In this document: piece after piece, positions 25,922 to 35,241 of the stretch | Layout: each line of letters begins with the position of its first letter | How positions within the stretch are numbered: the first letter of the stretch is position 1 | From: an uncultured Chloroflexota bacterium | GTDB lineage: Bacteria > Chloroflexota > Anaerolineae > Aggregatilineales > Phototrophicaceae | DNA: 64,000 nt | Direction: 5' to 3' | NCBI GenBank assembly: GCA_937974245.1 | Contig: CALJKV010000105.1 | Span: 62,001 to 126,000, forward strand | The notes under the pieces: generated by a model | What the model saw: only the letters and a program-made list of their open reading frames with translations | What the model was told of the DNA's origin: nothing | Databases searched by the model: none | Translations under genes and position numbers: made by a program

Positions 25922-27079
25922 TTACTGATACCAACTAATGCCGCTGATGACATCAAAGTAGTCATTGTTGTCGAAAATCCGCTCACGGTTCTCAATGTTT
26001 AACTCGGATATGAAAATATCGTATCCGGTATTGAGCGGCGCGGAACGAAATATGATCCGGCTTCCATCCGCAGAAAAAGCCGCGTCATACTCATTGCTGT
26101 CCCATATCTGAAGGCGTCGCAGGTTGCTGCCATCGGCATCCATAACAAAAATGTCCCAGTCCTGGCAGGCCTGATGCCCGCGTTCCCAGCCCCCACTGAA
26201 TATGATGGATTCTCCGTCGGGCGACCATTTAGGGGCGATACTGTTCATTTCCTTCCAGTTTTCACTATAACGCAGATTCCCATCACAGTCGGTGGACTGG
26301 CGGTTATCGCCGTCCGTGATACGCCGCTGGTTCGATCCATCCGGGTTCATCAGGTAGATCTCCGAATGGCCGTCCCGTTCGGACTGAAAGGCGATTGTGC
26401 GGCCATCTGGTGAAAATACGGGCGCACCATTATCTTCCAGGGTATTGGTTAATTTTTGCTGGTTGCTGCCGTCGGCATCCATGATGTAAATCTGCCAGGT
26501 GCTGCTGCGATCCGAAGCAAAGACGATTTTCTCACCGTCCGGGGAAATGCTTGGGGTGATATCATTGACCGTGTAAGTCGAGAGCTTTTGCGGGTTCGAC
26601 CCATCCGCATTCATGATGAAGATGCTGGAATAGCCCCCCACCTTCAGCTCGTAGACGATCTGGCTTCGATCTAAAGACCATTGGGGGTTACTGCCATCGG
26701 CCAGAACGGTTGATTGGTAGGTCTGGATGTTCATCAGGTAGATTTGAGCACGATCACCCATACCCCCAAAGCCATAGAGGATATTGTCGCCACTGGCAGG
26801 GGTTTGGCTGCCTGAAGTGGTATTCATGGGCTGCGTGTTCGTGTTCTCAGTCGTAGACGAGGTGGACGACTGCAGTCGGGATGATGGTGTTGCGGGTGTA
26901 CTCGGTCGTGAATACACAGTCGGCGTGGGTGTTGGGGGTAATCCCTGAACACCATCTGAATTATTTGGCTCAAAGAGGTTATATTCTATTGAGAGCAGAA
27001 TAACGCCACTAATGACACTCGCCAATATCGAAAGAAACAGGCCTAAAATCAGCCTGCCTCGCCCTTTGCCTTCAGACAT
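25922..27079 (-). CDS. Membrane-anchored PD40/TolB-type beta-propeller protein
   Basis: A 385-residue protein with an N-terminal membrane anchor (about residues 8-28) and a Ser/Thr/Pro-rich linker (about 40-95). The C-terminal part is a TolB-like propeller made of PD40 repeats; the repeating phrase is SPDG followed by a strand and then MDADGSN or similar, and at least five blades can be counted. In most bacteria TolB works with Pal; such stand-alone propellers in Chloroflexota are presumed surface protein-binding modules. AAAGG lies nine bases before the ATG. Confidence 0.8.
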   Translation of the reverse strand: MSEGKGRGRLILGLFLSILASVISGVILLSIEYNLFEPNNSDGVQGLPPTPTPTVYSRPSTPATPSSRLQSSTSSTTENTNTQPMNTTSGSQTPASGDNILYGFGGMGDRAQIYLMNIQTYQSTVLADGSNPQWSLDRSQIVYELKVGGYSSIFIMNADGSNPQKLSTYTVNDITPSISPDGEKIVFASDRSSTWQIYIMDADGSNQQKLTNTLEDNGAPVFSPDGRTIAFQSERDGHSEIYLMNPDGSNQRRITDGDNRQSTDCDGNLRYSENWKEMNSIAPKWSPDGESIIFSGGWERGHQACQDWDIFVMDADGSNLRRLQIWDSNEYDAAFSADGSRIIFRSAPLNTGYDIFISELNIENRERIFDNNDYFDVISGISWYQ

Positions 27080-27244
27080 TCTTCTATACCTTTAATGATA
27101 AATATGCAATATATTTAAGTTTATTCCAAGAAACTTGCGATGACTATTGATGTTGCCTGTGAGGTGGAGCATTTATGAGAACTCCAGCGCAAGTATGACC
27201 GAAGGAATTGCTCAGATTCGGTATGCTGAAGCGCCCTACCCGCC

Positions 27245-27859
27245 TCACTCCGGGTCGAGGGTGTAAACCACCTCGTCGCCGTTGATAACCTGGAGTTGGT
27301 TGTGGGTGGCGTCCACAAGCAACCTCAAATCTGGCTTCTCGTATGCACCTGATAAATATCTTGCAATTTCCTGTCCCTGGCAGGAATCCGTGTTCTCAAC
27401 ACATTTGAAGAGAAAGAGGACATCGGTGCTTATGTCCCATCCGCCAGCTACATCATTGCCCAATGTGAGGTGATAGATGCTACCATCGAACTCGACGGCA
27501 GCGATATGATGTAGGGTCGTGTGGTCACACAATGTTCCTCCAAGCGATATAAAACAGGCAAATGGGACCAGGGGAATCAACAATAGACCCACTAGCCACT
27601 GCTTGGCTCGATACAATATAATCCCGCTGACGAGTAGCGCTATGCTCAGAACAAATAACGGGTCTTGTAGTATGTTCGTGGAATGTTGTCTGAGTAAATC
27701 AGAATAATTCACAATTTTGTTGTAGTCTGCCCGGTAGCTCGGCAGACATTCCCCAGTACCAAAATAAATCCATAGAAACGACACCAATAGCCAGCTTACA
27801 AATAACCAATAATCTCGTTTCTTCTGGTTTCCATGAGGTTTTTTAGCTGTAGTGTTCAC
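27245..27859 (-). CDS. Membrane protein coupled to the FAD oxidoreductase gene, unknown
   Basis: A 204-residue protein starting from GTG, overlapping the stop codon of the upstream FAD oxidoreductase by four bases (GTGA). Three hydrophobic segments lie within residues 18-110, then a soluble C-terminal domain of about 90 residues with a pattern of beta strands and a pair of cysteines (CVENTDSCQG). No family recognised. Base use is poorer in G and C than in the oxidoreductase. The neighbouring 165 bases downstream (27080-27244) show no further gene. Confidence 0.6.
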   Translation of the reverse strand: MNTTAKKPHGNQKKRDYWLFVSWLLVSFLWIYFGTGECLPSYRADYNKIVNYSDLLRQHSTNILQDPLFVLSIALLVSGIILYRAKQWLVGLLLIPLVPFACFISLGGTLCDHTTLHHIAAVEFDGSIYHLTLGNDVAGGWDISTDVLFLFKCVENTDSCQGQEIARYLSGAYEKPDLRLLVDATHNQLQVINGDEVVYTLDPE

Positions 27860-29427
27860 CCTCGTTTCCTCCGCAATCCCCGCGCAACGGCCAGGATCAC
27901 CCGGCCTACCGTGCGACGGAACAGGCGCACCAGTCCGGCCATTGCCCGCACCAGCGCCTCCGGTTCACGCGGCGGGATGATCGGGAATGACTCACGTCCA
28001 TTATCGCGCAGCACCGCGTTGGCCGCCGCGATTCCAGTCACGCAGCAGCGTTCCATCCACATCGAAGGGGACGGGTAGCCAATCCAGTCCCCGCAGGCGT
28101 AGACACCCGGCCAGGGGGTTGCCACCTGTAGGCTCTCCTCGGTGGGGATACGGAAATTCGTTTGCGTCCGCAGATTGCGCCGCACCGCGCCATGTACGAA
28201 ATGGCCGCGCAGTTCGGGGAAAGCCCGCTGCGCCTCGTCCACGCAGCGCACCAGCACCACGTTATCCGCCAGCGACAAAACATCTTCGCCCACGTACAGG
28301 TGCATCTCTAAGATGCTCCCGCCGGTTGCGGTATGCCATTCCTTGAAGGCCGGGAGCAGCCGATGCAGCCAGAAGAAGTTATCCGGCAGGAAGTCCCCGG
28401 TGAACATGCCGCCCGGCGTGCCATCGCGGGGTGGAGCATCGAACCACAGCCGCACCGTCAGATTCTGCACCGCGCCAGGGAAGCGCATTTCCGCTGCCGC
28501 TTCCTGTGTATCCGCCCCTCCCATCAGCAGCCGTTCCGCCCCCGGTGGGTCAAGCGCCAGCACCACCCGCTCCGCCAGCAGCGAACGCCGCCCGCCGCGC
28601 CGCGAGTCTTCCACCACGACGCGCCAGTGATCGCCCGCCCGCTCCAGGCGTTGGGCTTCCGCACCGAGCATCACGCCGCCTTCGCACTCCTCAATGTATT
28701 CCAGGATTGGCTCGATGACGACATGGTGGGGACTATCAGGGAAATAGGCCGGTTGCCACAGGTCACGACGCAGCATGGTGAAGAAGCGAATCGCCGCGAT
28801 GAAGCTCGTCAGCGAGATTTCCTCGGCAGGCGCGGCCAGCAGGTTGACGCCCAGCCCGGTAAATGTCGCCCGCAGATTGGGCGTCCATCCCCGGAAATAC
28901 TCCTTCATCATCAGGCCGTCGAGCGCGACCTGCTCCTCTAAAGGGTCAAGCCCCACTGTCCACAGGATGCTGAACAGGAAACCGGGCAGCGACAGGAAAT
29001 CCAGCGGCGTAATCGTCCGCCAGAAATGCGGGTTGAGCAGCAGCGTCAGGTAATGAAACGGCGCAGGGAACCAGCCCCAGCGTACCGAACGCCCGGCTTC
29101 TACCATGCGCACATGCCGCCCCCAGCGGTTAATCCACTCTTCGCCCGGCGATTCTTGCAGGTGGACGGTGGTGAAACGTTCGAGCGTCGCCCGCATGTTG
29201 TCGTAGCCACCCCACAGCGCGTGCATCCCGTGTTCGGATGTAAACGCCCATTCACGCCCCTGGAACGTGAAGGTGTCCGCGTCACCGCCCGCCATGCGTC
29301 CACCCGGCCAGCGCGAATCAGCTTCCAGCAGCAGCGGAGGGATGCCTCTCGCCGCCAGGTGTGAGGCTGCCGTCAGCCCGGCCAGCCCCGCTCCAATCAC
29401 CACAACCGGGAAAATATCGTCTTCCAT
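27856..29427 (-). CDS. FAD-dependent amine oxidase / phytoene desaturase-like oxidoreductase
   Basis: Flavoprotein of 523 residues. The dinucleotide-binding motif is at the N-terminus (VVIGAGLAGLTAASHLAARG, then LLLEADSRWPGGRM), and the C-terminal FAD-contact motif reads GVYACGDWIGYPSP. The overall pattern is that of the carotenoid desaturase / hydroxysqualene dehydroxylase group. It diverges, at 160 bases, from a UbiA prenyltransferase gene, so a role in isoprenoid or quinone chemistry is likely; this is inference. I chose the ATG at 29425-29427 since AGAAGG lies just upstream; a longer frame starts 11 codons earlier. Confidence 0.85.
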   Translation of the reverse strand: MEDDIFPVVVIGAGLAGLTAASHLAARGIPPLLLEADSRWPGGRMAGGDADTFTFQGREWAFTSEHGMHALWGGYDNMRATLERFTTVHLQESPGEEWINRWGRHVRMVEAGRSVRWGWFPAPFHYLTLLLNPHFWRTITPLDFLSLPGFLFSILWTVGLDPLEEQVALDGLMMKEYFRGWTPNLRATFTGLGVNLLAAPAEEISLTSFIAAIRFFTMLRRDLWQPAYFPDSPHHVVIEPILEYIEECEGGVMLGAEAQRLERAGDHWRVVVEDSRRGGRRSLLAERVVLALDPPGAERLLMGGADTQEAAAEMRFPGAVQNLTVRLWFDAPPRDGTPGGMFTGDFLPDNFFWLHRLLPAFKEWHTATGGSILEMHLYVGEDVLSLADNVVLVRCVDEAQRAFPELRGHFVHGAVRRNLRTQTNFRIPTEESLQVATPWPGVYACGDWIGYPSPSMWMERCCVTGIAAANAVLRDNGRESFPIIPPREPEALVRAMAGLVRLFRRTVGRVILAVARGLRRKRG

Positions 29428-29587
29428 AGCACCCTTCTGGTAAGGAATAGCGTACAACAAGTAGTCTGGAATATGCGTAATTCAATACGCCACACAATCT
29501 CTAATTTTTTCTAATGAAGCGAATCGCCATATATTGTGTTATTCTATGTGGCGTTTGCACAACCAACTGTAACATGGAGGAACATAC

Positions 29588-30511
29588 TTGAAAATGAACA
29601 CCACCTATTCCCTGCCTCAACAATTACGCGGCTTAATCCGCTTGACCCGTTGGAAAGAATATCTGCCCTTCGTCATCCCGTTGACGATTGTCGGCGCATT
29701 GATGGCCGCCCGCCCGCACGGGATCAACCTTGATCTGCGCCTGGTAGCCGTGACGATTGCGAATATTCTGGCCGTCGCCTATGCATTTATGATTAACGAC
29801 ATTGAAGATGCCCCCGATGACGCCCTTGACCCAGACCGTGCCGCCCGTAACCCCATCACCACCGGGGAAATTGGCGTGCGCATTGGCTATGCCGCTTGCC
29901 GGGTCGTCGCTGCGGCCACACTCATCGCCTATGCCTTTGGCGGATTGGAAGTCCTGGGAATTGGCATCGTTACGCTGGTGCTCTCCCATTTCTATTCGTG
30001 GCGTCCGGTGCGGCTGAAGGCCTGGCCGGTTACGGATGTCGTTTCGCACTCCCTGATGCTCAGCGGCCTGCTCTTCATCGCGGGCTACTTCATTTACCAC
30101 AATGCGCCAGGAATTGTGTGGTTGGTCGCCGCCAGTGTCACGCTGGTTTCGGTCTATGGTCAACTGTACAACCAATTGCGTGACTATGACATGGACAAAG
30201 CCGCCGGCTTGTTCAACACGGCGATTGTTCTGGGGGAGAACAATACACGCTGGTTGATGTACTCGGTGGTGGCGCTGGCCGGGGCGTTCATGATCGGTGC
30301 GATTACGCAGGGCGTTTTCCCGCTATGGCTGGGCGTGGTGGCGCTGGCCGGTGTGCCAATCAGCATGATGATGCGTTCCAAAACCGACATGCGTGGCACG
30401 GCGGTCATTGACCAGAGCGGCGTCGTGCAAGTTCAGGCACTTGTCATCTTCAATATGATCGCAATTGTCTGGCTGGTCTGGGCCATTCTCGAGCAGCTTG
30501 TCCTGCTCTAA
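29588..30511 (+). CDS. UbiA-family prenyltransferase
   Basis: Integral membrane aromatic prenyltransferase of 307 residues with about eight helices. The first Asp-rich motif NDIEDAPDD at 70-78 fits NDxxDxxxD exactly, and the second reads RDYDMD near 199-204, so both magnesium sites are intact. Substrates in the family include quinone precursors, chlorophyllide, heme and glycerol phosphate ethers; the sequence does not choose. GGAGG at 29576-29580 is seven bases before the TTG at 29588, which favours TTG over the ATG two codons later. It diverges from the FAD oxidoreductase gene. Confidence 0.9.
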   Translation: MKMNTTYSLPQQLRGLIRLTRWKEYLPFVIPLTIVGALMAARPHGINLDLRLVAVTIANILAVAYAFMINDIEDAPDDALDPDRAARNPITTGEIGVRIGYAACRVVAAATLIAYAFGGLEVLGIGIVTLVLSHFYSWRPVRLKAWPVTDVVSHSLMLSGLLFIAGYFIYHNAPGIVWLVAASVTLVSVYGQLYNQLRDYDMDKAAGLFNTAIVLGENNTRWLMYSVVALAGAFMIGAITQGVFPLWLGVVALAGVPISMMMRSKTDMRGTAVIDQSGVVQVQALVIFNMIAIVWLVWAILEQLVLL

Positions 30512-30529
30512 ACCTCATATAACCCTTCA

Positions 30530-30565
30530 GCAGAGGTCAGGGCGCACACACTGCGCCCCCTCTGC
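30530..30565. terminator. Bidirectional terminator between ubiA-type and MFS genes
   Basis: Nested arms GCAGAGG and CCTCTGC enclose GGGCGC and GCGCCC, with a three-base bulge and a seven-base loop. It lies between two convergent genes and should serve both; no long T-run is seen on the plus side. Confidence 0.65.
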
Positions 30566-30635
30566 ATCCTTCGCTACTTCGTCTCTTCATAGCTGCTCAC
30601 AATGGTGTAACGGGGATTTTCACCCCTCTTTTTGG

Positions 30636-31919
30636 TTACAGTGTGCGGAATTCCCGGTTTGCCAGTGTAATCAGCGCCGCCGCCAGCGCCAGCACCCCTG
30701 CCCCTGCGAACAACGTCACAATTTGGAATTCCACCATAACACCGGCCAGCGTGTTGGCAACGGGCTGCAACCCGGCGGATGAGAACATCAATAGGCTCAT
30801 GACACGCCCCATCATTTTAGGGTCGGTGCGGATTTGCAGCCAACTGATGCCCGCCACGTTAAAAATGCCGCTGCCCAGGCCGATAGCACCCATCAGCAGT
30901 GCGATCCCACTCGTATCGGGAGCAAAGACCATCGCGGGTATCGTCACGGCAAACAGCACCAACAGAATGATGAAGAGCCGCCCGCGCCGCTGGAACTTGA
31001 CCGATCCAGCGATCAGCACACCCAGCAGCGATCCGGCCCCAAAGCCGGAAAGCATTACGCCCAACGCTTCCGCGCCATTGAAACGGGTTTCCGCCAGCGT
31101 AGGCAGCCCCACGCCAAACACGCCTGCGACAGCAAAATCCACCAGCGCGATCATGATGAGCGCCGTCCTGAGCAGATTGTCGTGCCAGGCATAGTGCAGC
31201 GCCTCACGGATCGCAGTGAGCAGTCCGGCAGGCGCGGAAGTTGGCTGTGGCGTAGGTACGCTCTCAGCATCATCTGAAGCCGGGGTAGACGCCCGCATCG
31301 CCAGCAGAGCCAGCGTAGCAACAGCAAAAGTCAGCGCGTCGAAGCCCAGCGCCGCCCCCACCTGGACCCGGGCGACGACAATGCCCGCCAGCACCGGGCC
31401 GACCAGCATCGCCAACCGCATCGTGATTTGCATCAGGGCGTTACCGGCTTCAATGTTATCCTGGTCAACCAGCGTCGGCACAATGGAACTATACGCGGGA
31501 TAAAAAAAGGCGCTCACGATGCCGAAAATGAACACGATAATGTACACATGCCACAGTTGTATCGTCCCTGTGAGCATCAGCCCAGCCAGCAGCAGCGTGA
31601 GGACGGTGCGAATCCCATTTGAGTAGAGCATAATACGGCGTGGTGAGAAGCGGTCTGTGAACGCCCCGCCCAGCAGCATGAGTGCCGCACGCGGGATACC
31701 GGCAACAGCCAGCACCGTACCTAACGCCAACCCTGACCCGGTGAGCTGCAAAACGAGCAGCGAGAGCGCCACAAAATGAAACTGATCGCCTAAAATTGAG
31801 ATACTTTCCCCCACCCACACAAGAACGAAATTGCGATTTTCCAGGGGACGTAAAATAGCTGGCCGCGACCGTGATGAGTCAACGGCCTCGGCTGGCAGAG
31901 GTTCGGTTTGCGAAGTCAT
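30636..31919 (-). CDS. MFS transporter
   Basis: A major facilitator protein of 427 residues, with 12 predicted helices. It has the loop 2-3 signature GGAFTDRFSPRRIM. The type (MFS_3, macrolide/enterobactin exporter-like) is suggested by ENRNFVLVWVGESISILGDQFHFVALSLLVLQ at the N-terminus. Direction and substrate cannot be read. I use the ATG at 31917-31919; a second ATG four codons upstream sits too close to the only AGGA. No operon partner: the ABC permease upstream is on the same strand, but 166 bases away. Confidence 0.85.
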   Translation of the reverse strand: MTSQTEPLPAEAVDSSRSRPAILRPLENRNFVLVWVGESISILGDQFHFVALSLLVLQLTGSGLALGTVLAVAGIPRAALMLLGGAFTDRFSPRRIMLYSNGIRTVLTLLLAGLMLTGTIQLWHVYIIVFIFGIVSAFFYPAYSSIVPTLVDQDNIEAGNALMQITMRLAMLVGPVLAGIVVARVQVGAALGFDALTFAVATLALLAMRASTPASDDAESVPTPQPTSAPAGLLTAIREALHYAWHDNLLRTALIMIALVDFAVAGVFGVGLPTLAETRFNGAEALGVMLSGFGAGSLLGVLIAGSVKFQRRGRLFIILLVLFAVTIPAMVFAPDTSGIALLMGAIGLGSGIFNVAGISWLQIRTDPKMMGRVMSLLMFSSAGLQPVANTLAGVMVEFQIVTLFAGAGVLALAAALITLANREFRTL

Positions 31920-32085
31920 GGCATTCCACATCCTGTTGGGTTTACGTTATGTTACCTATGATAACGCACCGAACAGGCATTTTGTTCACACCAGTCAAGC
32001 AGTTGGGCGAGCCATCCCGTTTAAACGTGGCGCTAACGGATAATCGGCTCTCTTTTGACAGCGCACAGTTCAGTTTATCGAGGAG

Positions 32086-34761
32086 CTATTCGTAGCGCAG
32101 CACGGCGGTGACTTTCTCGCTGATCGCCACCCGTGCGCTCAGAAATGTCGCCAACCACGCGATCAACACTGACGCCACAACCAACCCAAGTGCAATTGTC
32201 GTTGCCCCCGGTGGCAGCGGCGTAACGACGCCCGTGCCAAACGCTGTCAGGAAGCCGGTTGCCGCCATACTGATGCCTACCCCCAACACGCCACCGAGCA
32301 GCCCTATCACCGTGTTTTCCAGCAGCATGATGCTCAGTACCCGGCTGCGCTTGAGACCAACCGCCTTCAGGATACCGATCTGATGCCGCCGCTCCAGGGT
32401 CGCCAGCGATACCGTGTTGGCCATTATAACTGCTGCTGCCAGTAGCGAAAGCAGCCCCACTACAATCGGGATCGCGCTCAACTGATCAATCAGCCGTTTG
32501 AGCAGGCTGTCAATAAAAGTCGCGTCAATGGCAAACAGTAACGGCGTCGTTGAAAGCGACAGCAGCACATCGTTTATCTTGTCGGGTTCAACCATCGCTA
32601 TCGTAACTTCGCGATCCGCCTCCAAACCGGGGATATCTGGAGGCAAATACGCCCCGGCGATATTCGGCGCCAGGCCGTTGGCGTTCCCCACAATACCGAT
32701 CACTTCAAAGTCGCGTTCCCCCCCGCGAATCGCCAGCCTGATGGTTGACCCCACCGTGATTCCCAGGTCTTCCAGGGTATAGTCTTCCAATAACGATTCC
32801 ACTGCTGCCTGTTGAGACAGCACCACCACCGGCTGTCCACGATCTTCCGGCTGCAAGTCACGCCCGACCAGCACCGGCCCATTGGGAATCGTGACATCAC
32901 TGTTACGAGTGAGTATGGTCAGGCGCACACCATAACGAACACCTTCAAAACTAACAGGTTCTCCATCTACCTGCCGGATATACGAGTTGTTAAAATTCAA
33001 TGTCGAAATATGCTCGACACCGGGCAGATTACGCAGCAGCGCCTCAATCAGAGGTTGTCCGAAATCACCCGGCAGCAGTGGCACCGTGATAATATTGCCT
33101 CCGAGCGTCTCGCTGAACTGGAAACGCACCACATCCCGCGTACCCAAACCGACAAATGAAATGCTGCTTAATGCAAACATACCAGCGGTCAGTGCCAACA
33201 AGGTTGTCGCAGTGCGAAACCGCCGCGTACTCAGGTTCGCCAATGCCAGCCGCAAACCGGCACTCCCGAAGCTTGGCAGCCGCCCAATCACCCACACCAA
33301 CATCCAGAAAATCCCTGTCAGAACAGCCAGGAGCACTAAAGCTGCCGCGACCCCGAGAATCCCCAGCACAAATACCAGCACGGTTCGTATGCCGATCAGG
33401 TCTTGCAGCACTGGGCCGAGGATTTGCCCGGCGATCAACCCCAATACCAGCACCACTGCTCCCAGAGCGACCAGTGATTGGATCCACCCGGCGCGGGGGA
33501 TATGGGCCTCGTTGGGACGCAAGATAATATTCGGACGCACTTTGGTAGCCGATAATACGGGCAGCACTCCAAACACCACCGTGACAATCATCCCTAGCCC
33601 CAGCCCATAAACAACCGCTTCAGGATGCAGTCGCCAGGGAATCCTCTGCTGCAAAAACGCTGCGCCGTACTCGTTGACTCCCCGGCTCATGAGCAGGCCG
33701 GCGATGATACCCACAAAACTGCCCATCAAGCCCATCAGGAAGGCCTCAGCGATGAACAGTCCCGCAACCTGGTGTCCCTTCAGACCGAAAGTCTTGAGCG
33801 AAGCGATTTCCATAGTCCGCCGCCCAACCATCACCAGCATGGTATTCATTATCCCCACGCCGCCGATGAGCATCGCCCCCAACCCCATCATCACAATGAA
33901 ACGACCTACGATATCCGCCAGTTCCTGATTACGGGAAAGAAGCTGCGGTGTTGTGTGCATGTTAGCGATTCGCACACCGGCAGTCTGCACGCTGGCTGCC
34001 GCTGCTTCAATTTCAGCGCCGGTCGCGCCCTCAGGCAGCACGATGCCGAAGGTGTTCGGGCGTGAGGTAAGCTGCATGGTTGGCGCTTGCTGGGCATCAA
34101 AATAAGCAAAGCCAAAGAAGGAAGCGAGCAGATTATTAATGCTGGCTTCAGATTCGGTCGGAACAATGCCGCGCACTGTGAAGAGGGTTTCTGTCCCACT
34201 CACGCGCACCTGGTCACCCACATGAATCCCCTGCGGTTGAGCCAGATTCTCACTGACAACGACTTCTGGCCCCCCACTAAAAAGGTCCCGCAAGCGAACG
34301 CCCGCCGGGTCAACAGCGATGATGTCCCCGGCAATTTCAAAGGTCTGTGGATCAATAAAGAAAGTGCTGGTAAATTGGGGACGGTTGGCGTGATCGTCGT
34401 TAATCGCCGTAATCTGGATATTCCCCGCAAAAGCATAAGCCGTGATCCGGGCACCCCACTGTTCCGCCCATCCCCGTACGTTCTCCAATTCATTATTCCG
34501 GTAAACGTCCGGTTCGTCTTCGCCCCGCTGGAATGTGAATGAAAAAGGGCCAGTGCTGCTCACCACACTGATGTTAATATCGCCATGGTTAAAGCCGCGC
34601 ACATTGGTCAGCAGCGAGTCTGTGATCGAGAGTCCCAGTGTCCGCAGCGCGACCATCGTGGCAACACCGGCGGCCACACAGAACACGGCAAAGATCGTCC
34701 AGCGGCCACTACGACGTAAGTTTTGTACTGCGTAGTGGAAATATAGAGTTAGTTGTCTCAT
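32086..34761 (-). CDS. ABC transporter permease, FtsX/MacB family
   Basis: A large permease of 891 residues with two FtsX-type halves. Each half has an N-terminal helix, an extracytoplasmic MacB-like domain (DPQTFEIAGDI region in the first, a second one around residues 590-720) and a group of three helices. The first set contains GIMNTMLVMVGRRTMEIASLKTFGLKGHQ and the last LERRHQIGILKAVGLKRSRV, both typical of FtsX-type permeases that carry out mechanotransmission or lipoprotein transport. No ATPase gene is adjacent, so the LolD/MacB-like partner is elsewhere. I start at the ATG at 34759-34761 (MRQLTLYFHYAVQNL); a longer frame adds 41 unlikely residues. Confidence 0.88.
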   Translation of the reverse strand: MRQLTLYFHYAVQNLRRSGRWTIFAVFCVAAGVATMVALRTLGLSITDSLLTNVRGFNHGDINISVVSSTGPFSFTFQRGEDEPDVYRNNELENVRGWAEQWGARITAYAFAGNIQITAINDDHANRPQFTSTFFIDPQTFEIAGDIIAVDPAGVRLRDLFSGGPEVVVSENLAQPQGIHVGDQVRVSGTETLFTVRGIVPTESEASINNLLASFFGFAYFDAQQAPTMQLTSRPNTFGIVLPEGATGAEIEAAAASVQTAGVRIANMHTTPQLLSRNQELADIVGRFIVMMGLGAMLIGGVGIMNTMLVMVGRRTMEIASLKTFGLKGHQVAGLFIAEAFLMGLMGSFVGIIAGLLMSRGVNEYGAAFLQQRIPWRLHPEAVVYGLGLGMIVTVVFGVLPVLSATKVRPNIILRPNEAHIPRAGWIQSLVALGAVVLVLGLIAGQILGPVLQDLIGIRTVLVFVLGILGVAAALVLLAVLTGIFWMLVWVIGRLPSFGSAGLRLALANLSTRRFRTATTLLALTAGMFALSSISFVGLGTRDVVRFQFSETLGGNIITVPLLPGDFGQPLIEALLRNLPGVEHISTLNFNNSYIRQVDGEPVSFEGVRYGVRLTILTRNSDVTIPNGPVLVGRDLQPEDRGQPVVVLSQQAAVESLLEDYTLEDLGITVGSTIRLAIRGGERDFEVIGIVGNANGLAPNIAGAYLPPDIPGLEADREVTIAMVEPDKINDVLLSLSTTPLLFAIDATFIDSLLKRLIDQLSAIPIVVGLLSLLAAAVIMANTVSLATLERRHQIGILKAVGLKRSRVLSIMLLENTVIGLLGGVLGVGISMAATGFLTAFGTGVVTPLPPGATTIALGLVVASVLIAWLATFLSARVAISEKVTAVLRYE

Positions 34762-35241
34762 GGTACGCTTTTGCCCTTTGCTGGAGAGGTTGTTGCGATA
34801 TGTGGCGAATACAGAATATAGCGCCGAGTGTTCCGAAAACACAGATTGCTGATCCAAGATTGGTGCGCTCCCGCGGACAATCATATCGGATTGCCCTGCG
34901 CCCGTCGGATTAATCTTGCCGGAATACTAGCATCCGTTTGAAAATACATCAACCGGCACCAGAGCGATTATAGGTCGGGTTTTGTCCCACCGCGCGAAAA
35001 TTCAGGTATTTTTAAGGTGCCTCGGGGGATAATCGGATTTATGTTCCTGTTAGGGTTACATTTTACTGTGGTTGCAATTGGGGATGAAACCTCACGGCAC
35101 CTTGCTCACACCGTTCTTCGTGCAATGTTTAGCTTAAGGTTAGAGATTTCCGACTAACGAAGTCCTTTTTGTCGCGCTAAACCCCGGTGTGGGGTGTATA
35201 ATGTACCTTACCATACAGCATTTTAGAGTAGCCAATACATT
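34762..35241. other. Divergent intergenic region, permease / cyclase pair
   Basis: 480 bases without a convincing gene. It should hold the promoters of both divergent units. A TATAAT at 35197-35202, 40 bases ahead of the first cyclase gene, is the best -10 candidate, without a good -35 box at normal spacing. A CRP-like operator (TGTGA-N6-TCACA) was looked for by eye and not found. No hairpin of note. Confidence 0.35.

Noticed and set aside
34762..35241. CRP/cAMP operator in the region ahead of the cyclases
   Set aside because: No TGTGA-N6-TCACA-type palindrome was found by eye.
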